64,000 nt of DNA, from contig CAVWWX010000002.1 of NCBI GenBank assembly GCA_963758845.1, positions 62,001 to 126,000 of the forward strand. The letters are read 5' to 3'. Source of the stretch: JBDTSW01 sp963758845. GTDB taxonomy: Bacteria > Actinomycetota > Thermoleophilia > Solirubrobacterales > 70-9. The translations under genes were made by a program, and so were the position numbers. Below the pieces are notes generated by a model, which was given only the letters and a program-made list of their open reading frames with translations, made no database searches and had not been told where the DNA came from. Each line of letters starts with the position of its first letter. Position 1 is the first letter of the stretch. Shown piece by piece: positions 49,619 through 57,357 of the stretch.

Positions 49619-49639
49619 TCTCCCCCTTTCTGGAGGAGA
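49619..49639 (-). other. Hairpin in the rpsF-ssb spacer
   Basis: TCTCCCCC (49619-49626) and GGAGGAGA (49632-49639) can pair over 8 bp with one G.T on the transcript, around a 5-nt loop. It lies just after rpsF and could separate rpsF from ssb expression. Confidence 0.35.
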
Positions 49640-49667
49640 AGGCGCAAATAGCGGGGTGTCCGGCGCG

Positions 49668-50324
49668 CTACTTCTCGTCGTCGGAGGCCGGGGCCTCGGG
49701 CGCCGGGGGCTCCTCGGGCGCAGGGGCCTCGGCGGCGGGCTCGGTGGGCGCCTCGGGCGCTTCGGCGGCCGGCTCTGCGGGGGCCTCGGCGGGCGGTGCC
49801 TCGGCCGGTGGCGCCTCGGGCGAGGCGGCCGCCTCGGCCGGCGCGGCCGCCTCGGCCGGCGCGGCCTGGACCGGCTCGACAGGCGCGGCGACGGGATCGT
49901 CGTCGGCGCCGCGGCTGCGCGGCGGGCCGTCGCCGCGGCCACGGCCCGGGCCGTCGCGGCGCGAGCCGCGCTCGGGGCGCCCGGATGAGAGCGGGGTCGG
50001 CGGCGGGGGGACGATCACCGGCGTCCGGGGATCGACCTTGAAGAGCCTGAACCGCAGGACGCCGTCGGCGATCCGAAGGTTGTGGTTGAGCTCGTCGAGA
50101 AGCGGCGAGCCGCCCGACTCGAAGCGGAAGAAGCGGTAGTCGGCCTCGGTCCGCTGGCGGATCTCGTACGCCATCTTGCGCATTCCCCACACGTTGTCGT
50201 GCTTGAGGGCGCCGCCCGATTCGATGCGCTGGCGCGCGGCGGCGGCGATCTCGTCCCGGCGCTCGTCCGGGACCTCCGGATCGAGCATCAGCACGAGTTC
50301 GTATTCGGCTTGGGGAGCGGCCAT
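49668..50324 (-). CDS. rpsF: Small subunit ribosomal protein S6 with long acidic tail
   Basis: 218 residues; the S6 domain is only the first 98 or so (YELVLMLDPEVPDERRDEI, NVWGMRKMAYEIRQRTEADYRFFRF). The remaining 120 residues are an Arg/Gly patch, then a long Ala/Pro/Glu repeat tail ending in ASDDEK. Bacterial S6 is often near 100 residues, though acidic tails are known. ATG 50324; the frame to 51044 is antisense. First gene of the rpsF-ssb-rpsR-rplI set. Confidence 0.93.
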   Translation of the reverse strand: MAAPQAEYELVLMLDPEVPDERRDEIAAAARQRIESGGALKHDNVWGMRKMAYEIRQRTEADYRFFRFESGGSPLLDELNHNLRIADGVLRFRLFKVDPRTPVIVPPPPTPLSSGRPERGSRRDGPGRGRGDGPPRSRGADDDPVAAPVEPVQAAPAEAAAPAEAAASPEAPPAEAPPAEAPAEPAAEAPEAPTEPAAEAPAPEEPPAPEAPASDDEK

Positions 50325-50336
50325 GGGCGGCCGACG

Positions 50337-50342
50337 ACTATA
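50337..50342 (-). promoter_or_regulatory. -10 element TATAGT of rpsF
   Basis: TATAGT on the minus strand ends 12 nt before ATG 50324, predicting a very short leader. The overlapping plus-strand TATAGC (50339-50344) could serve the divergent gene. Confidence 0.5.
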
Positions 50343-50382
50343 GCGGGGGGCGTCTGGGCCAGTCGCGGGCTTGACGCGTGCG

Positions 50383-50874
50383 ATGAGCCTGCTGGGGCAG
50401 ATTCGCTGGAGCGGCGTGGGACGCCTGGCGGGCCTTGCCGTCGGCGCCCTTGCCGGGCTGGTGGGCCTCGGCACGATCGCGGGTGAGCCCCAGGCCCCAC
50501 GCCTGAGCGACGAGATAGGCCTCGGCTCGCTGGCGCCCGCCGCGCAGGCGGCGCCTCCACCGGCCGAGCCCCCGCGCATCACCGCCGCCGAGCGCCGCCC
50601 GGCGAGCGGCCGCGACCGGGGCGAGCGCGAGCGAGACGACGGCGCGCGCCGCCCGGGCGACAAGCGCGCCAAGCCGGCGGGCGACCGCCGCCGCCATGAG
50701 GGCAACCCGGGCATGCCCGCCGAGCGTCCCACCGCCGCGCCGGCTCCCGCTCCGCCTGCACCCTCGCCGCCGCCCGCCACACCCGCGCCCGGCGCGCCCT
50801 CGCCGGCGCCCGCTCCCGCCTCGCCGGCGCCCCCGTCCCCCTCGCCATCCGGCGAGTTCGACTTCGAGCACTGA
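50383..50874 (+). CDS. Membrane-anchored or secreted Pro/Ala-rich protein
   Basis: 163 residues. A hydrophobic N-terminal helix (VGRLAGLAVGALAGLVGLGTIAG) precedes an Arg/Asp/Glu-rich disordered region and a Pro/Ala-rich stretch ending SGEFDFEH. It is likely exposed outside the membrane. The tail EFDFEH after a flexible linker could be a recognition tag. No family recognised. ATG 50383; a TTG at 50371 is possible. Co-directional with the secreted protein 26 nt on. Confidence 0.55.
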   Translation: MSLLGQIRWSGVGRLAGLAVGALAGLVGLGTIAGEPQAPRLSDEIGLGSLAPAAQAAPPPAEPPRITAAERRPASGRDRGERERDDGARRPGDKRAKPAGDRRRHEGNPGMPAERPTAAPAPAPPAPSPPPATPAPGAPSPAPAPASPAPPSPSPSGEFDFEH

Positions 50875-50900
50875 CCTCGCCAACGACCGAAGGAGACCCG

Positions 50901-52457
50901 ATGCGAAAGCCCGTCCCACCGCAACCGTCCCGGCTGAGCCGGACCGTGATCGCCACCACCTGGCTGCTCGCGGCGTCGGCCGCGATTGCGGTCCTGCTGG
51001 TGGCCGCCAGCTCGGCCGAGGGCGGCACCTATCGCGCCGCCCAATGCAATCCCACGCTCGGCGCGGGCCGCGCCGACCTTGGCTTCGACCGCAACTCAGA
51101 CCACTACGTTTCGCGCGCCGACTGCGAGAGCGGCGGCCTTGTCGTCCGCCACGAGTCCGATCGCTCGCAGCGCGGCCGGTGGGGCGGCTGGTCGCTCGAG
51201 CCGCCAGACGGGGCCGAGATCGTCGCGTTCGCCGCCAAGGCCGCGGGCACCGCTGCCGCCGGCCACGTGCCCTCGCTGCTGGCCACGACCGGCGGCGAGA
51301 CCGAGCCGTTCTCGCGCGCCGCCGGCCCGGCGCACATGGCCCGGTGGCGCGGCGATGGTGCCGAGCGCTTCGAGGCCCGCCTCGAGTGCACCCGTTCGCG
51401 CTGCGGCGAGGGACCCACAGCACGCGTGATGCTGCGCCGGATCGGCCTGCGGATCTCCGACGAGGAACGGCCAACCGCTTCGCTCGAGGGCCCGCTGGCG
51501 GGCGAGCGCTCGGTCCGGGGCACCCAGGACCTGACGACCCTGGCCACCGACCTGGGCGCCGGGGTTCGAAAGCTCTACCTGGAGGTGAACGGCAAGTCGA
51601 TCGGAACCCGTCGCATCCCGTGCGAGGTCAATGGGCGGGTCGCGCTGCGGCTGCGCCCGTGCCCGCTGGACGTCGAGCGCATCTGGGGGCTCGACACCGA
51701 GGGGCGCGGATTCCGCCAGGGCGTCAACCGCATCCGCCTCTGCGCGGACGACCTTGCCTTCTCCGGAGTCCGCAACCGCCAGTGCGCGCGCCACAAGGCG
51801 CGCGTGGACAACGAGTGCCCAGTCGACGATGGCGCCGACGAGGCTGTCGTGCACGCCCGCCTGGAGGACATCGGCGGGCGCGGCTCGGTGCCGCACGACC
51901 GCCCGCCGCGCGTGACCGGGACGCTCACCGACGACTCGGGCCGCCCGATCGTGGGCGCCCAGGTCTGCGTCGCCACTCGCGTCTCGGTGGGCGACCACGC
52001 CGAGCGCGTCGTGGCCACACCGCGGACCCAGGCCGGCGGGCGCTTCGAGGTCCGCCTGCCCGCGGGCCCCAGCCGCGAGGTGCGGGTGGCGCACTGGTGG
52101 GACGACGAGCACGTGGCCGAGCGGCTGATGGACCTGCGCGTGCGGGCCCGCCCACGCCTCCGGATCTCGCCGAGCTCGCTTCGCAACGGGCAGACCGCCC
52201 GCTTCGACGTCCGGCTGCACGGGCCCGATCCCGGCCGCCGACGGGTGCAGCTGGAGGTCCGCGACGGCGACCGATGGGTGATCGTGCGGGCCCACAACGC
52301 GGCGCCCAGCGGGCACTGGCGCGACTCCTACCGCTTCACCTCCACGACCGGCAACCGCACCTACCGCTTCCGCGCCGTGGTGCCCAAGCAGCACGGCTAC
52401 CCGTACGAGCGAGGCAGCTCGCAGGTCGAGCGGGTGCGCGTGACGGCCGGGCGCTAG
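50901..52457 (+). CDS. Large secreted Cys-containing protein (Solirubrobacterales-type family)
   Basis: 518 residues. Signal peptide/helix (VIATTWLLAASAAIAVLLVAA), then GTYRAAQCNPTLGAGRADL, an N-terminal module I associate with expanded Solirubrobacterales surface proteins, with several paired Cys. Later regions look like Ig or carboxypeptidase-regulatory repeats (GTLTDDSGRPIVGAQVCVAT; RVQLEVRDGDRWV). Function unknown, probably cell-surface. ATG 50901 with AAGGAG 5 nt upstream. The stop shares CTAG with otsA. Confidence 0.65.
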   Translation: MRKPVPPQPSRLSRTVIATTWLLAASAAIAVLLVAASSAEGGTYRAAQCNPTLGAGRADLGFDRNSDHYVSRADCESGGLVVRHESDRSQRGRWGGWSLEPPDGAEIVAFAAKAAGTAAAGHVPSLLATTGGETEPFSRAAGPAHMARWRGDGAERFEARLECTRSRCGEGPTARVMLRRIGLRISDEERPTASLEGPLAGERSVRGTQDLTTLATDLGAGVRKLYLEVNGKSIGTRRIPCEVNGRVALRLRPCPLDVERIWGLDTEGRGFRQGVNRIRLCADDLAFSGVRNRQCARHKARVDNECPVDDGADEAVVHARLEDIGGRGSVPHDRPPRVTGTLTDDSGRPIVGAQVCVATRVSVGDHAERVVATPRTQAGGRFEVRLPAGPSREVRVAHWWDDEHVAERLMDLRVRARPRLRISPSSLRNGQTARFDVRLHGPDPGRRRVQLEVRDGDRWVIVRAHNAAPSGHWRDSYRFTSTTGNRTYRFRAVVPKQHGYPYERGSSQVERVRVTAGR

Positions 52458-53917
52458 TTGTCCTCGGAGCGCTTGGCGCGGATATCCGCCAGCTGCTCGT
52501 CGATCCACACCCCGGGATCGCGCTCGCGGACGATCTCGCGCAGGCGGTCGGCGCGGAGGCGCCGCTCCTCGGGCGACATCGTCAGTGCGCGATGGATCGT
52601 GTCGGCCTGCTCCTGGATGTCGAACGGGTTGACGGTGAGGGTGCAGTCCCCCAGCTCCTCATGGGCGCCCGTGTTCTCGGAGAGGATCACGACCCCGTCG
52701 CGGGTGTTGACCGCCGGCGCCTCCTTGGCGACCAGGTTCATCCCGTCGAAGATCGAGTTCACCAACAGCAGGTCGAACTGCTTGTAGCGGGCGACGGCCT
52801 CGGGGAAGTTCTCGTAGATGCGCAGGTCGATGGGCATCCAGTCCGTTGTCCCGTGGCGGTGGTTGACCACGGCCACCAACGCCTCGATCCGCTCCAGGTA
52901 CTCCTGGTACTCGGGCACGTCCTGGCGCGACGGCTGGAGGTGGGCGATGAACGTCACCCGCTCGCGGAACTCGGGGTGCTGCTGGAGGAAGGTGTCGAAC
53001 GCGGTGAACCCGCGCAGCACGTTCTTCGACAGGTCGGCGCGGTCCACGCGAAGGATCAAATGGTCGCGGCGGCGGCGCAGCAGCTCCTCCTCGTACTCCA
53101 GCACGTCGTCCGAGGCGGCCACCCTCTCGAAGCGCTCGGAGTCGATGCCCAGCGGGTAGGCGCGCACCCAGGTCTCGCGGCCCGAGTGCACCACGGCGCC
53201 ACGTTCGTAATCGACGTCGAGCTCCATCAGCTCGCGGCAACAGTGCAGGAAGTTGCGGCAGTAGGCGCTGGTGTGAAAGCCGATGATGTCGTTGGCGAGC
53301 ATCCCGCGGAAGATCTCCTCGCGCCAGCGAACCGGCAGGATCCGCCACGAGTCGGGCTGGCTCCAGGGGATGTGGACGAAGTGCTGCAGGAACACGTCGG
53401 GGCGCGCCTCGCGCAGCAGCGCCGGGCAGGTGTAGAGGTGGTAGTCGTGGAGCATCACGAGCGGGTCCGAGAGCCCCTCGATCTGCCTCAGCACCGCCTG
53501 GGCGATGTCGTCGTTGACCACGCGGTAGCCGTGGTCCCAGGCATCGGCCTCCTCGGCTCGGATGTCGGGAGCGTTCGACAGGTCCCACAGGTAGTGCTGG
53601 ATGAACCACAGGATCGGGTTCGCGATCACGCTGTAGAAGCGGTCGTAGGCCTCGGCGTCGGACTCGACGAGGCAGACGTCGTAGCTGACCCCGTCCAGCT
53701 CGACGGACGTCGGCTCCCCGTTCACCTCGCGGGTGACCGCGATGTCCTCATCGGTCATGGCCGACGCGATCCAGAGCGCCGTCCGGTGGGCCACCAGGCC
53801 CTGGAGCGCGGTCACGAGGCCGCCGCCGCCACGGCTGACGACGCGCGTGCCGGCCTCGTCCAGCTCGAACTGGGCCGGCCCACGGTTGGAGACGATTACG
53901 AGCTGCTGCTCTCCCAC
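52454..53917 (-). CDS. otsA: Trehalose-6-phosphate synthase
   Basis: 487 residues, GT20 family. It makes trehalose-6-phosphate from UDP- or ADP-glucose and glucose-6-phosphate. LVIVSNRGP at the N-terminus, WFIQHYLWDLSNAPDI, HDYHLYTCPALLR, FHTSAYCRNFL, and LRVDRADLSKNVLRGF follow the OtsA order; VNPFDIQEQADTIHRAL near the end is conserved. GTG 53917 is supported by TAGGCT 7 nt upstream. No OtsB phosphatase is visible in the window. Confidence 0.92.
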   Translation of the reverse strand: MGEQQLVIVSNRGPAQFELDEAGTRVVSRGGGGLVTALQGLVAHRTALWIASAMTDEDIAVTREVNGEPTSVELDGVSYDVCLVESDAEAYDRFYSVIANPILWFIQHYLWDLSNAPDIRAEEADAWDHGYRVVNDDIAQAVLRQIEGLSDPLVMLHDYHLYTCPALLREARPDVFLQHFVHIPWSQPDSWRILPVRWREEIFRGMLANDIIGFHTSAYCRNFLHCCRELMELDVDYERGAVVHSGRETWVRAYPLGIDSERFERVAASDDVLEYEEELLRRRRDHLILRVDRADLSKNVLRGFTAFDTFLQQHPEFRERVTFIAHLQPSRQDVPEYQEYLERIEALVAVVNHRHGTTDWMPIDLRIYENFPEAVARYKQFDLLLVNSIFDGMNLVAKEAPAVNTRDGVVILSENTGAHEELGDCTLTVNPFDIQEQADTIHRALTMSPEERRLRADRLREIVRERDPGVWIDEQLADIRAKRSEDN

Positions 53918-53924
53918 CCGGGGG

Positions 53925-53930
53925 AGCCTA
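53925..53930 (-). promoter_or_regulatory. -10 element TAGGCT, leaderless start of otsA
   Basis: TAGGCT on the minus strand ends 7 nt before GTG 53917. It lies in the 39-nt gap behind the TreT gene, so otsA can be transcribed alone. Confidence 0.55.
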
Positions 53931-53956
53931 GTCGCCTAGGGGATCGGCCCTGACCG

Positions 53957-55192
53957 CTACTGCAGGTCGGTGAACATCCGCAGCCAGTCACGCAGGAGGC
54001 GCGGCGTCAGGAAGTGCTCGCGGGCGTGCTCCTTGCCGGCCTTGCCCAGCCGCTTGGCCAGCTCCGGGTCCTGGAGGATCTCGATCGAGCGCTGGGCCGC
54101 CTCCTCGCTCGTGGAGACGAGGTATCCCGACTTGCCGTTCTCGATCTGCAGCGGGATGCCGCCGACATCGCCGGCGATCATCGGGCGCCCCTTCCACAGC
54201 GCCTCGGTGACGGTCAGGCCGAAGCCCTCGCGCGTGGACTTCTGCATGCACACGTCCGCCTGGCTCTGGAACGCATTGACCTCGATCGCGCCCACGTTGT
54301 TCAGGTTGTTCAGGATCTTGATGTCGGGGTCGCCGTCGGCGTGGCGCATCGTCGAGTGGAAGAACTCCCAGCCCTCGGGATCGTCCGTGGCCATCGAGCC
54401 CACCAGCGCGAGCTGGACGCCCGGGACCTCCTCGCGGACGATCCGGTAGGCGTCGATCACGCCCATCGGGTCCTTCCAGGGGTCGAACCGCGAGACCTGG
54501 CAGATCAGCGGCCGCTCGACGTCGATCCCGAACTGCTCGCAGACGAAGGCCGCGTCGTCGGGCGAGAGGGCCATGTTCTTAGGCGACAGCGGGTCGATCG
54601 CCGGCGGCACGATGTTCACCGACCCCCGCGCGTTGAGGTCGGTGGGCACGTACTGCTGCATGTGCCAGACCGACGCGTCGTAGTCGCGCACCAGCGGTGC
54701 CAGCCGGGCGATCGTCTGCGGGTTCGGGGTCGAGAGGTCGATGTGGCAGCGCCAGATCCAGTTCTTCGCCCGATCGATGGCGTTCATCCGCATCCCGGCC
54801 GGCTGGGGGTCGTGGACGATGATCACATCCCAGTCGCCGTCCAGGGTCTCCGCGTTCATCGCGTTGTAGGCCTGGAAGACCTCCCACTGCTCGTCGGAGA
54901 TCGACTGCTCGTCGCCCTGGAGCGAGTTGTGCATGAGCTTCGAGACGTTGAAGAACTCCTCGCGCCCCAGGATCACCTGCCAGTGGGTGTCCAGGCCGAC
55001 GTCGTTCATCAGCGGCACCAGCGTGTAGAGGATCTCCGAGACGCCGCCGCCGAACGCTGTCGCGTTGATGTGGAGGATTCGCTTGCCCTCCAGCGGGGCC
55101 GCGAGCTCGCGGATCTCGTCGATCAGCCCGCGGCCGGCGATATGGGTGTAGTCGGCCAGCGCACGCTGGCCGAGGGCGACTTCGGTGAGCAT
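53957..55192 (-). CDS. treT: Trehalose synthase (glycosyltransferring), TreT type
   Basis: 411 residues, GT4 fold. HINATAFGGGVSEILYTLVPLMNDVGLDTHWQVI and the HCHID-like WRCHIDLSTPN are the TreT signatures; SRFDPWKDPMGVIDAYR and REGFGLTVTEALWKGRPMIAGDVGGIPLQI are the nucleotide-sugar site. It links an NDP-glucose and glucose directly to trehalose. ATG 55192 is supported by TAGCCT 9 nt upstream. Confidence 0.88.
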   Translation of the reverse strand: MLTEVALGQRALADYTHIAGRGLIDEIRELAAPLEGKRILHINATAFGGGVSEILYTLVPLMNDVGLDTHWQVILGREEFFNVSKLMHNSLQGDEQSISDEQWEVFQAYNAMNAETLDGDWDVIIVHDPQPAGMRMNAIDRAKNWIWRCHIDLSTPNPQTIARLAPLVRDYDASVWHMQQYVPTDLNARGSVNIVPPAIDPLSPKNMALSPDDAAFVCEQFGIDVERPLICQVSRFDPWKDPMGVIDAYRIVREEVPGVQLALVGSMATDDPEGWEFFHSTMRHADGDPDIKILNNLNNVGAIEVNAFQSQADVCMQKSTREGFGLTVTEALWKGRPMIAGDVGGIPLQIENGKSGYLVSTSEEAAQRSIEILQDPELAKRLGKAGKEHAREHFLTPRLLRDWLRMFTDLQ

Positions 55193-55201
55193 CGGGGCGG
55201 C

Positions 55202-55207
55202 AGGCTA
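55202..55207 (-). promoter_or_regulatory. -10 element TAGCCT, leaderless start of treT
   Basis: TAGCCT on the minus strand ends 9 nt before ATG 55192. Confidence 0.55.
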
Positions 55208-55241
55208 CAGATGGCAGAGCCCGGCGTGGTTGTACCGCTGG

Positions 55242-56177
55242 CTAAGCCGAGCGCTCGCGAAGCCGCCCGATGCCCGCCTCGACCTCGGCGACGATCCTGC
55301 GATGGAGCTCGGCGTTGGCGGCGCAGACGCAGGACATCTGGAACTCGTGTCCCGAGCCAAGGAGCGGTCGGTCGGCGAGCGACGCTCCCGCCGCGTCGGT
55401 CACGACCGCCCCGCCCTCGGTCAGGCAAAGCGCCGCGGCGGCCAGGTCGTAGGGCGAGTTGTTGAGGACCGCGCCCCCGCCCACGCGCTCGAAGTCCTCG
55501 CGCATCCCAGGGACCTCGGAAACCATCAGCGGGCCCGGCTCGACATAGGCATCCAGCTGGCCGGTGACGATCCGGGTCATGTCGAAGGTGGCCGATCCGA
55601 GGTCGAACGTCCCGCCGCCGACCGACGAGCCGTCGATCAGGTCGGCCAGCACCTCGGCCACCGCGCGCACCGGTCGGCCCCGCAGGCCATAGGTCCAGAA
55701 CATCCGCGAGAGGTCGGTGTTCGCCGAGAGCCGTGGCGAGGGCTCGAGGCCCTTGCCCCGCTCGGCCACGAACGCCTGGCCGGACTTGATCTCGACCACG
55801 CATCCCACCTCGACGTCGCCCATGACCGGCTCGGAGTCAAGAGGCGCCGCCGCGACCGACACGCAGGCCGCCTCGAACCCGGCCATCGCCGGACGGGTGC
55901 CGTCGATGGGGTCGACGATCAGCACCATCCTCGGCTCGCCGGCCGGCTCGACCATCCCCCGGTCCTCCGAGTAGAAGGCGACACCGGGGGCGCGCTCGGC
56001 AAGGAATTCCTCCATGAACGCTTCGGCCTGCTCGTCGATCGCGAAGGTGACGTCGCCGCCCTCGCCCGCGCCGGAGTGGTCGCGGCCGGCGTGGCTGCCC
56101 AACTCGGGCAGGACCCGCTCGCGCAGCGCAAGCGCCAGCTCGAGCGAAAGCTCCCGGGCCGAGGGGTCCTGCGCCAC
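55242..56177 (-). CDS. Inositol monophosphatase-family phosphatase
   Basis: 311 residues. The metal site motifs are YSEDRG (Glu) and LIVDPIDGTRPAM (two Asp), with a later variant of the WDxA motif that is not clear here (DLAAAALCLTEGGAVVTDAAG holds the equivalent helix). It likely removes phosphate from a sugar or inositol phosphate. GTG 56177 follows the htrA stop by 4 nt: last gene of the four-gene stress operon starting at 59522. Confidence 0.83.
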   Translation of the reverse strand: MAQDPSARELSLELALALRERVLPELGSHAGRDHSGAGEGGDVTFAIDEQAEAFMEEFLAERAPGVAFYSEDRGMVEPAGEPRMVLIVDPIDGTRPAMAGFEAACVSVAAAPLDSEPVMGDVEVGCVVEIKSGQAFVAERGKGLEPSPRLSANTDLSRMFWTYGLRGRPVRAVAEVLADLIDGSSVGGGTFDLGSATFDMTRIVTGQLDAYVEPGPLMVSEVPGMREDFERVGGGAVLNNSPYDLAAAALCLTEGGAVVTDAAGASLADRPLLGSGHEFQMSCVCAANAELHRRIVAEVEAGIGRLRERSA

Positions 56178-56181
56178 TCGG

Positions 56182-57357
56182 TTAGTTGGCGTCTTCGCGG
56201 GTGCCGAGGGTCACGGTGATCTCCTCGCGCTCGCCGTCGCGGATGACCTCGAGCTCGGCCTCGTCGCCGGGATCGAGCCTGGAGACCAGCCGGGGCAGGT
56301 CGGACTCGCCCACGATCGGCTCGCCGTTCACGGCGACGATCACGTCGCCGCCGGTTTCGATCTCCTGGCCCTGGAAGTCGACCGTCTGGTCGGAGGCCTC
56401 GATGCCGGCCTCATCGGCGGGTCCGCCGTTGGTCACGGTCGCGACCAGCGCGCCTGTTTCGACGTCGAGGTCCAACTCATTGGCGAGCTGCGGGTAGAGC
56501 GGCTGGGTGGTGACCCCGATGAAGGCGTAGTCAACCGCGCCGTCGTCGCGAAGCTGCTCGAGCGAGCGCAGCGCGAGGTCGATGGGCACCGCGTAGCCGA
56601 CGCCCTCGTTGCCGCCCGAAGTCGTGTTGATCTGCTGGTTGAGGCCGATGACCGTGGCCTCCGAGTCGAGCAGCGGCCCGCCCGAGTTGCCGGGGTTGAT
56701 CGAGGCGTCGGTCTGGATCGCGCCGTCGATCCGGAACTCGGTTAGCGACTCGATCGAGCGGTCCGTGGCCGAGATGACCCCCGTCGAGAGCGACTGCTCC
56801 TCGCCGAAGGGACTGCCGATCGCGGCGACCGGGGCGCCCACCGCCACGTCGTTCAGGTCGCCCAGCTCGAGCGGCTGGATGTCCAGGCCGTCGGGGTTGA
56901 CCTTGATCAGCGCGACGTCGGCGTAGGGGTCGAAGCCGATGACCTGGGCCGGCACCTGGTTGCGGTCGGCGAACTGGACGTAGACCTCCTTCGCGGCGTT
57001 GATGTCGGCGTTGCCGCTGGCCTCGGCGTCGGTGACCACGTGGGCGTTGGTGAGGATCTCGCCCTCGTCGGAGATGACGAAGCCCGAGCCCTGGCCCACC
57101 CCGCCGCCGCCTCCGAAGACGTCGGCGTTGTCGCCCCCGCCGCCACCGAAGATAGAGATGATCGTGACCACGCCGGGCGCTGCCTTCTCGTAGACGGAGC
57201 CGGGATTGAACGAGCCGTCCGCGGTGGCGATGACGACGCGATCGGTGCCGCCGTCGTCCGCCTGGGTCGAAGAGTCGCCGTCGTCGTCGCCCATGCAGCC
57301 GCCGAGCACCAGCGCCGTGGCCGCGACGCCGGCGACGACCGATGCCCGGCGGATCAC
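56182..57357 (-). CDS. htrA-like: Lipoprotein HtrA/DegP-type serine protease
   Basis: 391 residues. A lipoprotein signal ends at LVLGGC (Cys21). Trypsin-like domain: His106 (LTNAHVV), Asp147 (YADVALIKV), Ser225 (NPGNSGGPLL). One PDZ domain fills the C-terminus (IEASDQTVDFQGQEIETGGDVIVAVNGEPI). It degrades or refolds misfolded exported proteins. Most actinobacterial HtrA proteins have a membrane helix instead of a lipid anchor. GTG 57357 overlaps the kinase stop by GTGA. Confidence 0.9.
   Translation of the reverse strand: MIRRASVVAGVAATALVLGGCMGDDDGDSSTQADDGGTDRVVIATADGSFNPGSVYEKAAPGVVTIISIFGGGGGDNADVFGGGGGVGQGSGFVISDEGEILTNAHVVTDAEASGNADINAAKEVYVQFADRNQVPAQVIGFDPYADVALIKVNPDGLDIQPLELGDLNDVAVGAPVAAIGSPFGEEQSLSTGVISATDRSIESLTEFRIDGAIQTDASINPGNSGGPLLDSEATVIGLNQQINTTSGGNEGVGYAVPIDLALRSLEQLRDDGAVDYAFIGVTTQPLYPQLANELDLDVETGALVATVTNGGPADEAGIEASDQTVDFQGQEIETGGDVIVAVNGEPIVGESDLPRLVSRLDPGDEAELEVIRDGEREEITVTLGTREDAN

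Noticed and set aside
49700..49870. Short tandem repeat array, possible CRISPR or satellite
   Set aside because: It is the degenerate codon repeat encoding the S6 tail; there are no fixed spacers or palindromic repeats.
49656..49988. Gly/Arg-rich plus-strand ORF opposite rpsF
   Set aside because: Periodic Gly pattern is the reverse complement of the Ala/Pro/Glu repeat tail of S6.
50696..53953. 1085-codon plus-strand open frame
   Set aside because: It is antisense to otsA and in another frame across the secreted-protein gene; Arg/Pro-rich composition is typical of GC-driven shadow frames.
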